Shown here piece after piece: positions 44,959 through 54,980 of a DNA stretch of 64,000 bases. The position numbers were made by a program, and so were the translations under genes. Every line of letters begins with the position of its first letter. The stretch's first letter is position 1. The notes beneath the pieces were generated by a model. That model did not search any database, was not told the DNA's origin, and worked only from the letters and a program-made list of their open reading frames with translations. This stretch comes from Chitinophaga rhizophila (GTDB taxonomy: Bacteria; Bacteroidota; Bacteroidia; Chitinophagales; Chitinophagaceae), in the NCBI RefSeq assembly GCF_019492185.1, contig NZ_JAICCF010000001.1, forward strand, positions 682,001-746,000, written 5' to 3'.

Positions 44959-45384
44959 CAGGCCTACTGATTTCAGTAAAATTTGGCATTTCGGTCGCTC
45001 TTCTATGTTAACTTTTTACCATAGCCCCCTCCCCTGCTCCTGAAGAGATTAAAGCATTGATTTACATTTTAATTCAGCCAATTTACCACTGTTTGCCGGT
45101 GTCAGGGAGTGAGTGGTTGCTCAAGGTCATCGGGGTGCATCATTGCGTTTACAAGGGACTGTTTTTCAACAGGTATCAGTACCGGAAATGCCTCCGGCAA
45201 AGCGGCCGAAACCCTTACCAGCAGAAGGATCATAGGGACTCTTATTTAACGGGAGGGAAGTGCATAAATTAGATAAAAATCTCACATATTCGTATCTTTG
45301 TAGAGGAATCTCAGGTCGGTTCCAGGCATTGTTTCATATTGTCGTGATAAAGCGACAAACACCGTTAACCTGAAACCTATATTT
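44959..45384. other. Intergenic region upstream of the thioredoxin-like gene
   Basis: About 425 bp. A 71-codon frame (45057-45272) is open but has no signal of selection I can see. The last 100 bp hold a TATCTTTG box (45293-45300) and a small hairpin (TTGTCG at 45339-45344 with CGACAA at 45353-45358) in the leader of the next gene. Confidence 0.5.
45293..45300 (+). promoter_or_regulatory. -7 box of the thioredoxin-like gene
   Basis: TATCTTTG matches TAnnTTTG and would give a leader of about 80 nt containing the small hairpin at 45339-45358. Confidence 0.5.
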
Positions 45385-45987
45385 ATGAAAACACTACACT
45401 GTCAACTTTTACTCTGCTGCTGGCTGGTAGCCATGCGCGCACCTGTGTCCATACCTTTGGAACCAGGAGCCCCCTTACCTAAAGCGGACCTTGTATTACA
45501 GGACTGTACCGGTAGGGAAATTACATTGAATAAAGCCAGAATGGACAATGGTCTGCTGGTCATGTTCTCGGGCAATACCTGTCCGTATATCGAAAGGAAT
45601 CAGCTACGCACCCAGGAAATCTGCAAATATGCCCTCAGTAATAATATCGGGGTAGTACTGGTTAATTCCAATACTACAGGTGCGGATGAAAAGGCTATCC
45701 TGGAAGCAATGAAAACATATGCTACCGGTCAACAGTATAACTGGTATTATGTTGCTGATAAAAAAGCCGAATTAGCAGACGCTTTTGAGGCGAATCATAT
45801 GCCGGAGTGTTACTTATTTAACCAGCAGGCAAAGCTGGTCTATAAGGGCGCAATTGATGACAATCCGGGCAATGCAGACGCTGTGAAGATGCGACACCTT
45901 AATATTGCCATCAGTGAAATGCTGGCAGGTAAAGCGGTAAAAATAAGTTCGACGCCGGCACTAGGCTGTAACATCAAAAGATTCTGA
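45385..45987 (+). CDS. Thioredoxin-like (AhpC/TSA-type) secreted protein
   Basis: 200 aa. The N-terminus is hydrophobic (LHCQLLLCCWLVAMRAPVSIP), likely a signal peptide. The fold pattern is thioredoxin-like: GAPLPKADLVLQDCTGREITLNK, then LLVMFSGNTCPYIERNQ with Cys in a TCPY motif instead of CxxC, VVLVNSNTTG, AFEANHMPECYLFNQQAKLVYKGAIDDNP with the expected cis-Pro before Glu, and ending LNIAISEMLAGKAV. The CPY site with one Cys suggests a peroxiredoxin- or disulfide-exchange activity rather than thioredoxin. Other Cys residues could act as resolving partners. Confidence 0.83.
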   Translation: MKTLHCQLLLCCWLVAMRAPVSIPLEPGAPLPKADLVLQDCTGREITLNKARMDNGLLVMFSGNTCPYIERNQLRTQEICKYALSNNIGVVLVNSNTTGADEKAILEAMKTYATGQQYNWYYVADKKAELADAFEANHMPECYLFNQQAKLVYKGAIDDNPGNADAVKMRHLNIAISEMLAGKAVKISSTPALGCNIKRF

Positions 45988-46023
45988 TAACCAGGCATCA
46001 ACAATCAAGATGCTGGAATATAC

Positions 46024-46071
46024 ATATGGAAAGAGCCTGTACCGGTAGTCCGATACAGGCTCTTTCCATAT
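46024..46071. terminator. Long hairpin between convergent genes
   Basis: Perfect 18-bp stem (46024-46041 with 46054-46071) and a 12-nt loop. It lies between the thioredoxin-like gene and the convergent carboxypeptidase gene. The T-run is weak. Confidence 0.6.
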
Positions 46072-46158
46072 ACCATTGATAGCTGATAGTTGCTGAATAA
46101 GGCATACGCTAATTCCTGAGTATGTATACTTCATTTCTGCTTCTTGATATCCACTTGC

Positions 46159-48672
46159 TTACCATACCATGAACAAGGCATTTCCAAATAGCAGCTTACC
46201 ATTCTCCCAGAAGCTTCTGAACAAAGGATCGTCCGCCATCATTACAATCTTCCCCTCTCCCATTTCCCGTACACCGAATAACAATCCGTCTTTTAACCTT
46301 TTACGCGTTTCAGTGCCTACAAAGCCGCTGAGATAGTTGTCCTTTTTGACAATGCCGACGTTCCAGCCACCTTCATCCAGGTAGTCATAGATACGGCTAT
46401 CCTGTTTAAGGGTATAGTATACCGCAGGAAACCCGAATGCCAGCGGATGAGTAACATCCAGCTGTACTTTGTATATAGCGCCGGGAATCATCTGCTTAAC
46501 GCCTTCCCTTTCACGGTTAGCATATGGCTTAAGCAAAGCATATTCATCCTTGTTGTCTTCCTTATCTTCATCTGTTTTCTTCAGATGAATGCCCCAGTCC
46601 AGCGACGCAATCTGCGCAAGTGCATCCTGCATGGCGATTAGCTTGCCACCACCGGTAATCCAGTCTCTGAGTTTATTGGTATTGTCTTTTTCACTCAGAT
46701 AGCGGTATTCTCCGTCAGGCAGTATCAATACATCAAGGGCTTTCCAGTTGATGCGGGACAACTGTTTTTCGTCTACTATAGTCAGCGGGTATCCGATCTG
46801 CTGTTCAAAGAAATGCCATACTTCCCCGGCAGCCAGGGAAGACACGCCTTCCCCCATCACCACAGCCACGCGGATAGGCTTAATGAAGCGTACTTTTTCA
46901 GAGCCGAAATCAACCCCTTTTTCTACGAATCCTGTACTGACAGCGTCCAGGGTTGTCTTGTAGGTATTGGCCAGATTGACAACCTGTTCATCAAACTGTG
47001 GCCCGGCTGTTTCATTACCGGAGCGGGTGATAATCAGTGTTCCTGCCGGGAATGATTTACCGCCTGCTATGAAGTCGCCTTCAGCATATCTGACCCTGAT
47101 CCGCTTCTGCAACAGTGCAGACAGGAAGCGAACATCTTTGACACTGTTCCATCGGGCCAGGTAAGCATATGGGCGTTGGGCAACCAAGGCCGTGTTAACA
47201 GTCACCTGCAGACTATCCTTTGCAGGAGTCAGTGGTTGCCGCAAGGCATACGTCTGCAATCCGTAGGCATATGGCAGAGACCATGCTGTGATATCGTAGG
47301 TAACTGAGTCAGAAAGGCGAGAGTCAGGTTCAAACAGTACTTTCAGCAGGTTAGACCTAGCCTGGGCTGCACTGATGACCATATCTTCCTTTTCGATGGT
47401 TAAATTCTCGGTCTTCCCGCTGAAATAGTTAAAGCCACTTGCTTTAGTTACACCTGCACCATACCCGAAACGGATACCGTTTTTGTTCAGCAGGTTACCC
47501 AGAGAAGCCAGTTTCTCACTATTGCCCGCAGCCTTCACTACATAGGACTGGTAAGGGCCGTCGGGAGTATGTAATGCATCATAAAAGTATTTTGTAAACT
47601 CCTTCAGCAACTGCGCTGATTCCTGTGAGGCTATTTCTATAGTAGATAAACCGGTAGTACGATGATGGGCAATACGCTGGGATAATGTCAGGGTGTCTCC
47701 ATCCTGCTTTAATCCTGCCAGTCCGGCCCTTCCTCCTCCCCCTTGCTCATAGGTCATGCCAATAGCACCGTTGTAAGTAGGATAGGTATCTCCGTAACTG
47801 GGGTAGAACATATCGAAGAACTCCTTCGTGAAATATAGCCAGCCTTCCTTATCAAAATAACGGGCATTGTTCTTTCCGATCAGCATCTGCATACTACGTT
47901 GCCAGGGCTTTATAATATCATGAAAAGGTTCTGCCGCAGGAGCAAAATAGTAAGGCGCATCAATTGACTGCTCGTGAAAGTCAACATGTACCTGTGGCAT
48001 CCAGCGGCTATACCAGGCAACGCGTTGCTGCGACTCTACCTGTGTTTGCCATGCCCAGTCCCGGTTCAGGTCAAAGTAGTAATGATTGGCCCTTCCTCCG
48101 GGCCATGGCTCATTATGTTCTCTGGAGAAAAGTAGCGGGTCCGGATACCGGGTATGTATCTGGTTGTAGTAACTGACATATCTTTCCCTTCCGTCAGGAT
48201 TCAAACAGGGGTCAATGATGACCACTACATGCTTCAGCCAATCCTGTTGTTCTTTATTGGCCGGATTAGCCAGCATGTACAAAGTAGTCATAGCAGCCTC
48301 TGTAGACACCGCTTCGTTACCATGTACATTATAACTGAGCCAGACAATTACCGGATCGCCGGCAGCAGGTGTACCTGTACCATTAGATAGTTCAAGATTA
48401 TGTGTGCGGATCTGTTCTATTTTGCCGGCGTTCTCCGGAGCTGTGATGACTGCCAGCATCAGGGGTCTGCCTTCATAAGTTGAGCCATATTGCGTCAGCT
48501 GCATGTTAGGTGTAACAGCCGCAACGGCCTTAAAATACTCCAGTACGCGATGATGTGGGGTGAATTGTGTCCCGAGCGCATAACCAAGAAACTGGTCAGG
48601 CGTAGGCAGGTGCTGAGAAAAGCCTGTCTGCATGATCAGCAGTAGTAGGGATGATAACAGGAATTTGCGCAT
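46159..48672 (-). CDS. M14-family zinc carboxypeptidase, secreted
   Basis: 837 aa with signal peptide MRKFLLSSLLLLIMQTGFSQ. The M14 domain (about 25-350) has the zinc ligands HxxE in VWLSYNVHGNEAVSTEA and the third His in WMPQVHVDFHEQS. NPDGRERYVSYYNQIHTRYP is the substrate-binding block. A long C-terminal half ends in a glutamine-amidotransferase-like fold (VLILPDGEYRYLSEKDNTNKLRDWITGGGKLIAMQDAL). It likely trims peptides outside the cytoplasm. Confidence 0.93.
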   Translation of the reverse strand: MRKFLLSSLLLLIMQTGFSQHLPTPDQFLGYALGTQFTPHHRVLEYFKAVAAVTPNMQLTQYGSTYEGRPLMLAVITAPENAGKIEQIRTHNLELSNGTGTPAAGDPVIVWLSYNVHGNEAVSTEAAMTTLYMLANPANKEQQDWLKHVVVIIDPCLNPDGRERYVSYYNQIHTRYPDPLLFSREHNEPWPGGRANHYYFDLNRDWAWQTQVESQQRVAWYSRWMPQVHVDFHEQSIDAPYYFAPAAEPFHDIIKPWQRSMQMLIGKNNARYFDKEGWLYFTKEFFDMFYPSYGDTYPTYNGAIGMTYEQGGGGRAGLAGLKQDGDTLTLSQRIAHHRTTGLSTIEIASQESAQLLKEFTKYFYDALHTPDGPYQSYVVKAAGNSEKLASLGNLLNKNGIRFGYGAGVTKASGFNYFSGKTENLTIEKEDMVISAAQARSNLLKVLFEPDSRLSDSVTYDITAWSLPYAYGLQTYALRQPLTPAKDSLQVTVNTALVAQRPYAYLARWNSVKDVRFLSALLQKRIRVRYAEGDFIAGGKSFPAGTLIITRSGNETAGPQFDEQVVNLANTYKTTLDAVSTGFVEKGVDFGSEKVRFIKPIRVAVVMGEGVSSLAAGEVWHFFEQQIGYPLTIVDEKQLSRINWKALDVLILPDGEYRYLSEKDNTNKLRDWITGGGKLIAMQDALAQIASLDWGIHLKKTDEDKEDNKDEYALLKPYANREREGVKQMIPGAIYKVQLDVTHPLAFGFPAVYYTLKQDSRIYDYLDEGGWNVGIVKKDNYLSGFVGTETRKRLKDGLLFGVREMGEGKIVMMADDPLFRSFWENGKLLFGNALFMVW

Positions 48673-48747
48673 AGTAGTCCTTCTGTTTATGCACCTAAGG
48701 TAAACAATTGCAGACTTATATACATGTCCGGTTGGCGGAGGCGGGGG

Positions 48748-49152
48748 TTAACGGGCTTCTATACTTTCTCCGATCAGGCCATAATACTGTACACATTCCA
48801 GCTGACCATCCTGGCGGTAGTAACGAAATTCACCTACACGACTATCCTGGTGCCAATTACCTGATTCTGACAGAGCACCATTGTCATAATAGACTGTACG
48901 AAGTCCTTCGAGGTGCCCCTGATGGCGGTAAAAAACTTCCTTTACTTTACCATTCGTGAAATATACTTCCACCTTCTCTTTATGGGGATCATCTGAAAAA
49001 CCATATACTTTCCAGCGGATACAACCATTCTCTTCACGCAATATTTGCCGTAGCAGCTGCGTATTATGCTCTTCAGCATCCGCACAGCCCCAGGCAACAG
49101 TTGTCAGTGACAGCAATAATAATCCTGAAAGTAATCTGCTGTAGTTAGTCAT
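48748..49152 (-). CDS. Lipoprotein with MORN-variant repeats (YwqK-like)
   Basis: 134 aa from the ATG at 49152; an earlier in-frame ATG at 49173 adds seven residues. The signal ends in lipobox VAWGC. The mature part carries MORN-type repeats: VEVYFTNGKVKEVFYRHQGHLEGLRTVYYDNGALSESGNWHQDSRVGEFRYYRQDGQLECVQYY. The YwqK family is often called antitoxin-like, but a toxin partner is not visible here. Function unknown. Confidence 0.82.
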   Translation of the reverse strand: MTNYSRLLSGLLLLSLTTVAWGCADAEEHNTQLLRQILREENGCIRWKVYGFSDDPHKEKVEVYFTNGKVKEVFYRHQGHLEGLRTVYYDNGALSESGNWHQDSRVGEFRYYRQDGQLECVQYYGLIGESIEAR

Positions 49153-49249
49153 AGAAATATGTTCACCGGGCATCTCATTCCGGTCTTGTCCTCAAAAAGC
49201 CCTACCGAATATAGAGAAATATCTTAATATAAAGAAGAGCAGGTAACAA

Positions 49250-49281
49250 AAATCGCTTACACATGAGTATAAGCGATTTTC
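49250..49281 (-). terminator. Terminator of the TonB-dependent receptor
   Basis: AAAATCGCTTA (49250-49260) pairs with TAAGCGATTTT (49271-49281); on the minus strand the stem ends in TTTTTG. It lies about 40 bp past the receptor stop codon. Confidence 0.75.
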
Positions 49282-49323
49282 GTGCCTTTTTATTGTGTTG
49301 ATTACCGAATGATTTTCACAGGG

Positions 49324-52095
49324 TTATAAGTTTAGTTCCAGTCTTGCAAACAGGAAACGCCCATTATAGCCAAATTGAGTAGCCCTTCTGGAATAGCGGA
49401 ATTGGTTATTGGTAGTATTTGCTGGATTAGTTACCAGGTCAGGATATACGTCAAAGACATTGTTAGCGCCGGCACTGATCTTCAATGCAGTTGTTAGCTT
49501 ATAACCAACGGCCACGTCAGTTACAATTTTGGCAGAGAATGTCTGGTAGAAGTTAGGATCATTGGTTGCTTCCTCTACGCTGCCAAATCGTACAGCACGG
49601 AAGAATGCGTTGAATCTGCCAACATTATAGGACAAAGTAAGATTGACTTTATCACGCGGAACGCTTCTTTCCAGGTAGATCCTGCTGGCCCTGCTGAAAT
49701 AGATATTTTCTTTTCCCTGCAGTTTCTCGGACGCCTTAACAGCGCCTACCCTTTGTGTATAGCTGTAAGTGCCGGAAAGGTCTGCCCGCAGGGTACCTCC
49801 TCCCAACCGGGTACTGTAAGTCAATACCAGGTCCACGCCCTTGGTTTCTGAGTTGATTGCATTAGCAAAGAATGCTGCCCTGTTAGCATTAGCCAGCGAC
49901 AGCAGCTGGTAAATCTCCTTGTCAATAGCAGAAGCTGTATCAGCATTGTTGCCTGAGAACTGGTCAGTATATACAATACGGTCATCTATATGGGTGAAGT
50001 AACCGTCCAGTGTCAGATTAAACTTACCAAAGCTGCCGGTAAAACCTGCACTGACGCTCTTGGATTTCTCAGGCTTCAGCTCAGGAATACCCAGCAATTG
50101 CGCCGGACGACTATCATTGGTAAAAGTACCTACTTCATAAGGGACTCCATCAACAAACAAGGTAGATGTTGAAGAGTAATACCGCTGGTGCAGGGAAGGC
50201 GCTCTGAAACCGGTGCTGGCCGACGCCCTGATAGCTGCTTTGTCGCTTAGCTTATACCGGGTGGTCAGTTTACCATTAAGTGTACTACCGAAATCATTAT
50301 AGTTCTCAAAACGTAGTGCACCTCCCAGCAGGAACGCACTACTGAAGTTAGCTTCCACATCTACATAACCGGATATAGCGCTACGGGTTGCCTTTACAGC
50401 ATTCTCCGGGCGGAAACCAGGGAACACTTGCGCACCACCAGCTCTTGCTGATCCGTCAGGCCCGAAGATGGTATTTACAGGTCCCTGCGGATCAGGGATC
50501 AATATCGGATTACCATTAATATCAGTACCAATATTTCTGGCGCGGCCATAGTCAGTATAAGAATTTTCTGCACCTGCAATCAGCTGATACTGTTCAAAGC
50601 GGTGTTCAGCGCCGAAAGCAATATCCAGTCCATCGAGCACATCCAGCCGGCGGGAGAAGTCGAGGTTAGTGGTGTTTTGAGTAAATACAGGTCCGCCGCA
50701 GGTAAAGCTGGTAGGAGACGCCTTCTGTAAAGAGGCATTCAGTGAGTTTTCCACCTTAAAACCAAACTCGTTGCGCCCGTAAGTATTGCTGAAATCCACC
50801 TTCCACTCACCCAGGTTACCACGTATTCCTCCGGCAAAAGATCGGTCATATATATCACTTTGAATCTGCGGCAGGAATCCCAGCGGATAGATTTCAATAA
50901 TGTTCCTGCTATCATGCGGCAAACGGTATACACCAGCGGCATTCCCATTCCTATAACCTATACCACCAAAGAAATAGACCTCTGCATTGTTTTCCAGCGG
51001 AATATTGGCATTCATAAACAGCTGTGCGCTTCGCAGCCTGGATTGTCCTGCCCGCATACGGATATCATTGCGTGTGATATTATTAGCCACCAGGAAAGAG
51101 TCCGTTTTATCCACAGCGCCGGGATAGGTTCTGTAGATAGGACCTTCCCAGGCACCGGAGCGATTGGTGTAATTACGGTAATCATAAGAGCCGCCGAAAT
51201 TGATATATCCTCCTTTTTGTCCGATAGCAATACCGTAGTTCACACCGGTTTGTACGGTTTGTCCGTCAATATTGTCTACCGACTGTGAAGTGACATTAGC
51301 GCCAGTAGTTACATTTACCGACAGGCGGTTAACAGAACTTTTCAGAATGATGTTAATCACGCCGGCGATCGCATCAGATCCGTATTGAGCTGCAGCACCA
51401 TCACGGAGGATCTCAATACGGTCGATAGCAGCAGTAGGGATGCTGTTCATATCTGTACCGACAGCGCCACGGCCGAAAGTACCATTTACATTAACGAGGG
51501 CGGTATTATAACGGCGCTTACCATTTACCAGCACCAATACCTGGTCCGGCCCTAAGCCACGGAGAGAGGCCGGATCTATGTGGTCGGTACCATCTGCCAC
51601 CGTCTGTGTACCTGAACTGAAGGAAGGAGCCACATAATTAAGTATCTGATTGACAGACACCTGTGGCGCATCTGAAACGATCCTTTTCACATCAATTACA
51701 TCTACCGGAACGGGAGTTTCGGTCTGTGTGCGGGGCACATTCCGAGAGCCGAGTACTACCAGCTCGTTCATTGTTGTACTGGACGCCAGGGCCACATCAA
51801 TACTGACAGTTTGCCCGGCAGTGACAGTCACCGTTTTACGCTGGGACACAAAGCCCACATAACTGATCAGCACCGTATGCGCACCAGGGGCTATTTCCAG
51901 GGAAAACTTACCCTGTGAATTGGTATAGCCACCTTTATTCGTTTTTTCAATATGTACGGTAGCATTAGCCAACGGGCCTTTGCCATCAGTGACGGTGCCG
52001 GTAATAAAGCCTGTCTGGGCATACGAGACGGCTGATAGACACAGGAAAAGAAAGGGAAGCACAATGCTTCGCAGGCGGGTTACCACGTGTAACAT
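49324..52095 (-). CDS. TonB-dependent receptor
   Basis: 923 aa. A signal peptide ([17 protein letters not shown]) and a carboxypeptidase-like domain ([37 protein letters not shown]) come first. A plug follows: [21 protein letters not shown] and [17 protein letters not shown], then [20 protein letters not shown] 22-strand-type barrel ends [10 protein letters not shown]. The plug pattern is the iron/vitamin type of TonB receptor; the ligand is unknown. No SusD follows. Confidence 0.95.
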   Translation of the reverse strand: MLHVVTRLRSIVLPFLFLCLSAVSYAQTGFITGTVTDGKGPLANATVHIEKTNKGGYTNSQGKFSLEIAPGAHTVLISYVGFVSQRKTVTVTAGQTVSIDVALASSTTMNELVVLGSRNVPRTQTETPVPVDVIDVKRIVSDAPQVSVNQILNYVAPSFSSGTQTVADGTDHIDPASLRGLGPDQVLVLVNGKRRYNTALVNVNGTFGRGAVGTDMNSIPTAAIDRIEILRDGAAAQYGSDAIAGVINIILKSSVNRLSVNVTTGANVTSQSVDNIDGQTVQTGVNYGIAIGQKGGYINFGGSYDYRNYTNRSGAWEGPIYRTYPGAVDKTDSFLVANNITRNDIRMRAGQSRLRSAQLFMNANIPLENNAEVYFFGGIGYRNGNAAGVYRLPHDSRNIIEIYPLGFLPQIQSDIYDRSFAGGIRGNLGEWKVDFSNTYGRNEFGFKVENSLNASLQKASPTSFTCGGPVFTQNTTNLDFSRRLDVLDGLDIAFGAEHRFEQYQLIAGAENSYTDYGRARNIGTDINGNPILIPDPQGPVNTIFGPDGSARAGGAQVFPGFRPENAVKATRSAISGYVDVEANFSSAFLLGGALRFENYNDFGSTLNGKLTTRYKLSDKAAIRASASTGFRAPSLHQRYYSSTSTLFVDGVPYEVGTFTNDSRPAQLLGIPELKPEKSKSVSAGFTGSFGKFNLTLDGYFTHIDDRIVYTDQFSGNNADTASAIDKEIYQLLSLANANRAAFFANAINSETKGVDLVLTYSTRLGGGTLRADLSGTYSYTQRVGAVKASEKLQGKENIYFSRASRIYLERSVPRDKVNLTLSYNVGRFNAFFRAVRFGSVEEATNDPNFYQTFSAKIVTDVAVGYKLTTALKISAGANNVFDVYPDLVTNPANTTNNQFRYSRRATQFGYNGRFLFARLELNL

Positions 52096-52291
52096 AAGGG
52101 TTCTGATTTAGATTTTAGGTTTAAAGATGTCGGTTATCCGGGTTTATGGCTTTGAGTTATTTTGCTGGTTATAGTTGCTACATAGGTTACACTAGCCCAT
52201 CTCTGTGATCTAAAATACTAATTTGAAAGCGCATTTTATAATAACTTGCAAATATTCAGCTCAGGATATTATCAAGGATAAACTCATACAT

Positions 52292-53992
52292 ATGCGCAGC
52301 ATTTCATTAATACTGGCAATAACCCTTACCGGTACGGCTTATGCCCAACAGGGTCCTGTAAAAACCGACGCTTATCACTACAAGATTGAAAAAGCTATCA
52401 CTGCTTCTAAGGGGGCCGTTGTCTCCGCACATCCACTAGCCAGCCAGGCCGGATTACTGATGCTGCGCCAGGGCGGTAATGCAGTGGATGCAGCAATTGC
52501 AACTCAGCTGGCGCTGGCAGTAGTATACCCAGCTGCCGGTAACCTGGGTGGAGGCGGCTTCCTGGTAGCACATCTGAAGAACGGGAAGAACATTGCCATA
52601 GATTATAGGGAGAAAGCCCCGGCAGCAGCTTCGCGTGACATGTATCTTGATCAGAACGGACATGCCAATACCGCACTGAGTCAGGACGGACATCTGGCCT
52701 GCGGCATACCAGGTACTGTCGCAGGACTGTTCGCTTCGCTACCGTACGCCAAACTTACCATTCAGCAACTAATCGCCCCGGCTATTCTGCTGGCAGAAAA
52801 GGGATATGCTATTACAGAAAGAGAAGCTAGCTCCCTCAATAAACGCAGAGATGAATTTAAAAAACTGAATACTCAGGAGAACGCTTTTGTAAAAGCGCCG
52901 TTATGGAAGGCAGGCGATACACTTATACAAAAAGACCTGGCAGCTACCCTTAAGCGTATTAGAGATAATGGCCGCGCTGGTTTTTACGAAGGAGAAACAG
53001 CGCGCCTCATTACAGCAGAAATGCAACGCGGCCATGGACTGATTACTACAGCCGACCTGAAAGCTTATGAAGCAAAGGAACGAACCGCAGTCACATTCCC
53101 CTACAAGGCCTACCAGGTCGTAACTATGCCCCTGCCGTCTAGTGGAGGCATCGCATTACAACAGATGATGGGCATGGTAGAACCATATCCGCTGAATGCC
53201 TGGGGATTCCACTCTGTGGCTGCCATACAACTGATGATAGAGGTAGAACGCCGTGCATATGCCGATCGTGCGAAATACCTGGGCGACCCTGATTTTGTGA
53301 AAGTGCCTGTAAAAGAACTGACCGCAGCCAGTTATCTGAAGGGCCGCATGGCAGACTATGATCCAAAGAAAGCGGGTATTAGCAAATATGTTCCCGCCGG
53401 CAGCATATACGAAAGTACAGAAACAACCCACCTGTCTGTGATGGATGGAGAAGGTAATGCAGTATCTGTTACTACCACGCTAAATGGCAGCTACGGCTCG
53501 AAAGTAGTAGTGGGCGGTGCCGGATTTTTCCTGAATAATGAAATGGACGATTTCAGTGTTAAACCGGGTGTACCTAATATGTACGGACTTGTAGGTGCGG
53601 AAGCCAACGCTGTAGCTCCGGGCAAACGGATGCTCAGCTCCATGACGCCAACCATCGTATTAAGAAAAGGTAAGCCTTATCTTGTTACAGGTACGCCAGG
53701 AGGGGCCACCATCATTACGTCAGTGTTCCAGACGCTCATAAACGTACTGGAGTTTAACCTCTCTGCCCGGCAGGCAGTCGATGCGCCTAAATTCCATCAC
53801 CAGTGGCTGCCAGACGAAGTTGTAGTAGAAGAAGACTTTGATCAGACGCCGCTCGATCATCTGCAGCGAATGGGGTATAAAATCGAAAGAGGCACTACCA
53901 TCGGCAGAGTAGAACTGATAAAAATCAATGAAAAAGGTATGCTGGAAGCAGTAGGAGATAAACGCGGTGACGATAGTGCTGCCGGTTATTAA
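52292..53992 (+). CDS. ggt: Gamma-glutamyltransferase (glutathione hydrolase)
   Basis: 566 aa from the ATG at 52292, which starts a proper signal peptide (MRSISLILAITLTGTAYAQ). An in-frame ATG at 52223 adds an unlikely 23-residue leader. The proenzyme cuts itself before the catalytic Thr, Thr378 in ETTHLSVMDGEGNAVSVTTTLN. GGNAVDAAIATQLALAVVYPAAGNLGGGGF and PSSGGIALQQMMGMVEPYP are family blocks. In the periplasm it hydrolyses or transfers the gamma-glutamyl group of glutathione and other gamma-glutamyl peptides. It begins a tight five-gene run. Confidence 0.96.
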   Translation: MRSISLILAITLTGTAYAQQGPVKTDAYHYKIEKAITASKGAVVSAHPLASQAGLLMLRQGGNAVDAAIATQLALAVVYPAAGNLGGGGFLVAHLKNGKNIAIDYREKAPAAASRDMYLDQNGHANTALSQDGHLACGIPGTVAGLFASLPYAKLTIQQLIAPAILLAEKGYAITEREASSLNKRRDEFKKLNTQENAFVKAPLWKAGDTLIQKDLAATLKRIRDNGRAGFYEGETARLITAEMQRGHGLITTADLKAYEAKERTAVTFPYKAYQVVTMPLPSSGGIALQQMMGMVEPYPLNAWGFHSVAAIQLMIEVERRAYADRAKYLGDPDFVKVPVKELTAASYLKGRMADYDPKKAGISKYVPAGSIYESTETTHLSVMDGEGNAVSVTTTLNGSYGSKVVVGGAGFFLNNEMDDFSVKPGVPNMYGLVGAEANAVAPGKRMLSSMTPTIVLRKGKPYLVTGTPGGATIITSVFQTLINVLEFNLSARQAVDAPKFHHQWLPDEVVVEEDFDQTPLDHLQRMGYKIERGTTIGRVELIKINEKGMLEAVGDKRGDDSAAGY

Positions 53993-54007
53993 TAAAAAAC
54001 ATCACCC

Positions 54008-54538
54008 ATGATAGCAACAATATTTTTAGACAGTGTGCTGAAAAGATTTGCCTACTATAAAGCATTGGGCGATCAGAGTATTGCAGTATTAACTGAAGAG
54101 CAATTACACTGGCAGCCGGAAGGCGCTCCTAATAGCATCTACCTGATCATCAAACACATGAGTGGCAATATGCGCTCCCGTTGGACAGACTTCCTGCATA
54201 GCGATGGTGAAAAGCCATGGCGTGACAGGGATAGAGAGTTTGAGGATGATGTTGCATCTGCCGCAGCTGTCAAGGCATTATGGGAAGAGGGATGGCAATG
54301 TATGCTGGAGGCTATCCGTGCCTTACAGCCTGGTGATCTCGAAAAGACCGTATACATACGCCATGAGCCGCATACCGTATTAGATGCTATTAACAGGCAG
54401 CTGGCTCATATACCTTACCATGTAGGCCAAATTGTGTACATTGCTAAAATGATAAAAAAGAACGACTGGGAAAGTTTGTCTATCCCTAAAGGGAAATCGC
54501 AGGCATTTAACCAGGACATGTTCAATAAAAAACAGTAA
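54008..54538 (+). CDS. DinB-like protein (DUF1572 type)
   Basis: 176 aa four-helix-bundle protein: LDSVLKRFAYYKALGDQSIAVLTEEQLHWQPEGAPNSIYLIIKHMSGNMRSRWTDFL with a metal-binding-type His (KHMSGN) and a second His motif in INRQLAHIPYHVGQIVYIAKMI. The HxxGQ-like C-terminal motif is typical of the bacillithiol-transferase/DinB superfamily. Thiol transfer would fit a gamma-glutamyltransferase neighbour, but that is inference. It starts 16 bp after ggt. Confidence 0.87.
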   Translation: MIATIFLDSVLKRFAYYKALGDQSIAVLTEEQLHWQPEGAPNSIYLIIKHMSGNMRSRWTDFLHSDGEKPWRDRDREFEDDVASAAAVKALWEEGWQCMLEAIRALQPGDLEKTVYIRHEPHTVLDAINRQLAHIPYHVGQIVYIAKMIKKNDWESLSIPKGKSQAFNQDMFNKKQ

Positions 54539-54544
54539 TCAGAC

Positions 54545-54973
54545 ATGAAAGTCCAATCACGGATGATCCTTTTTGCGGTCCTGCTGACCATTGTATCTAC
54601 CAGCTGTAATAGTGGCCGTGTTAACAAACTGCTGCTGCACAAGAAGTGGCGTGTATATGATGTAGTAGTACCTCCAGGCAGCGCATACGATAATACACAG
54701 ATCACACAGTCTATTGATCTGAAAAGAGGCTATTATCAGAATGTATATTACCAGTTCCTTGATAATAATCTATTCATCGCTACTATCGACAACAAACCTG
54801 ACTCCGGTAAATATTCCTTGCTTAGCGACGGTAAGATCATCTCAGTTACTGCATCTAACGGCCAGCGCTCGTCAGAAAATCTGGTCACTATTACAAAGCT
54901 CGATGAAACTCACTTTGATATGAAAGTCAAATCCGGAGAATACTACTTCATCCTGAAAACAAAAGCGGAGTAA
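54545..54973 (+). CDS. Small lipoprotein of unknown function
   Basis: 142 aa. A lipobox in TIVSTSCNSG (Cys21) is followed by a beta-rich domain of about 110 residues (LLLHKKWRVYDVVVPPGSAYD, then YYQFLDNNLFIATIDNKPDSGKYSLLSDGKIISVTA, ending FDMKVKSGEYYFILKTKAE). The last strands resemble lipocalin-like 'DUF4923/DUF5004' pieces, but I cannot assign it. It starts 7 bp after the DinB-like gene and ends 8 bp before the PLP enzyme. Confidence 0.82.
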   Translation: MKVQSRMILFAVLLTIVSTSCNSGRVNKLLLHKKWRVYDVVVPPGSAYDNTQITQSIDLKRGYYQNVYYQFLDNNLFIATIDNKPDSGKYSLLSDGKIISVTASNGQRSSENLVTITKLDETHFDMKVKSGEYYFILKTKAE

Positions 54974-54980
54974 TATAAGG

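Noticed and set aside
45057..45272. 71-codon plus-strand frame upstream of the thioredoxin-like gene
   Set aside because: No domain, no promoter or binding site before it, odd composition.
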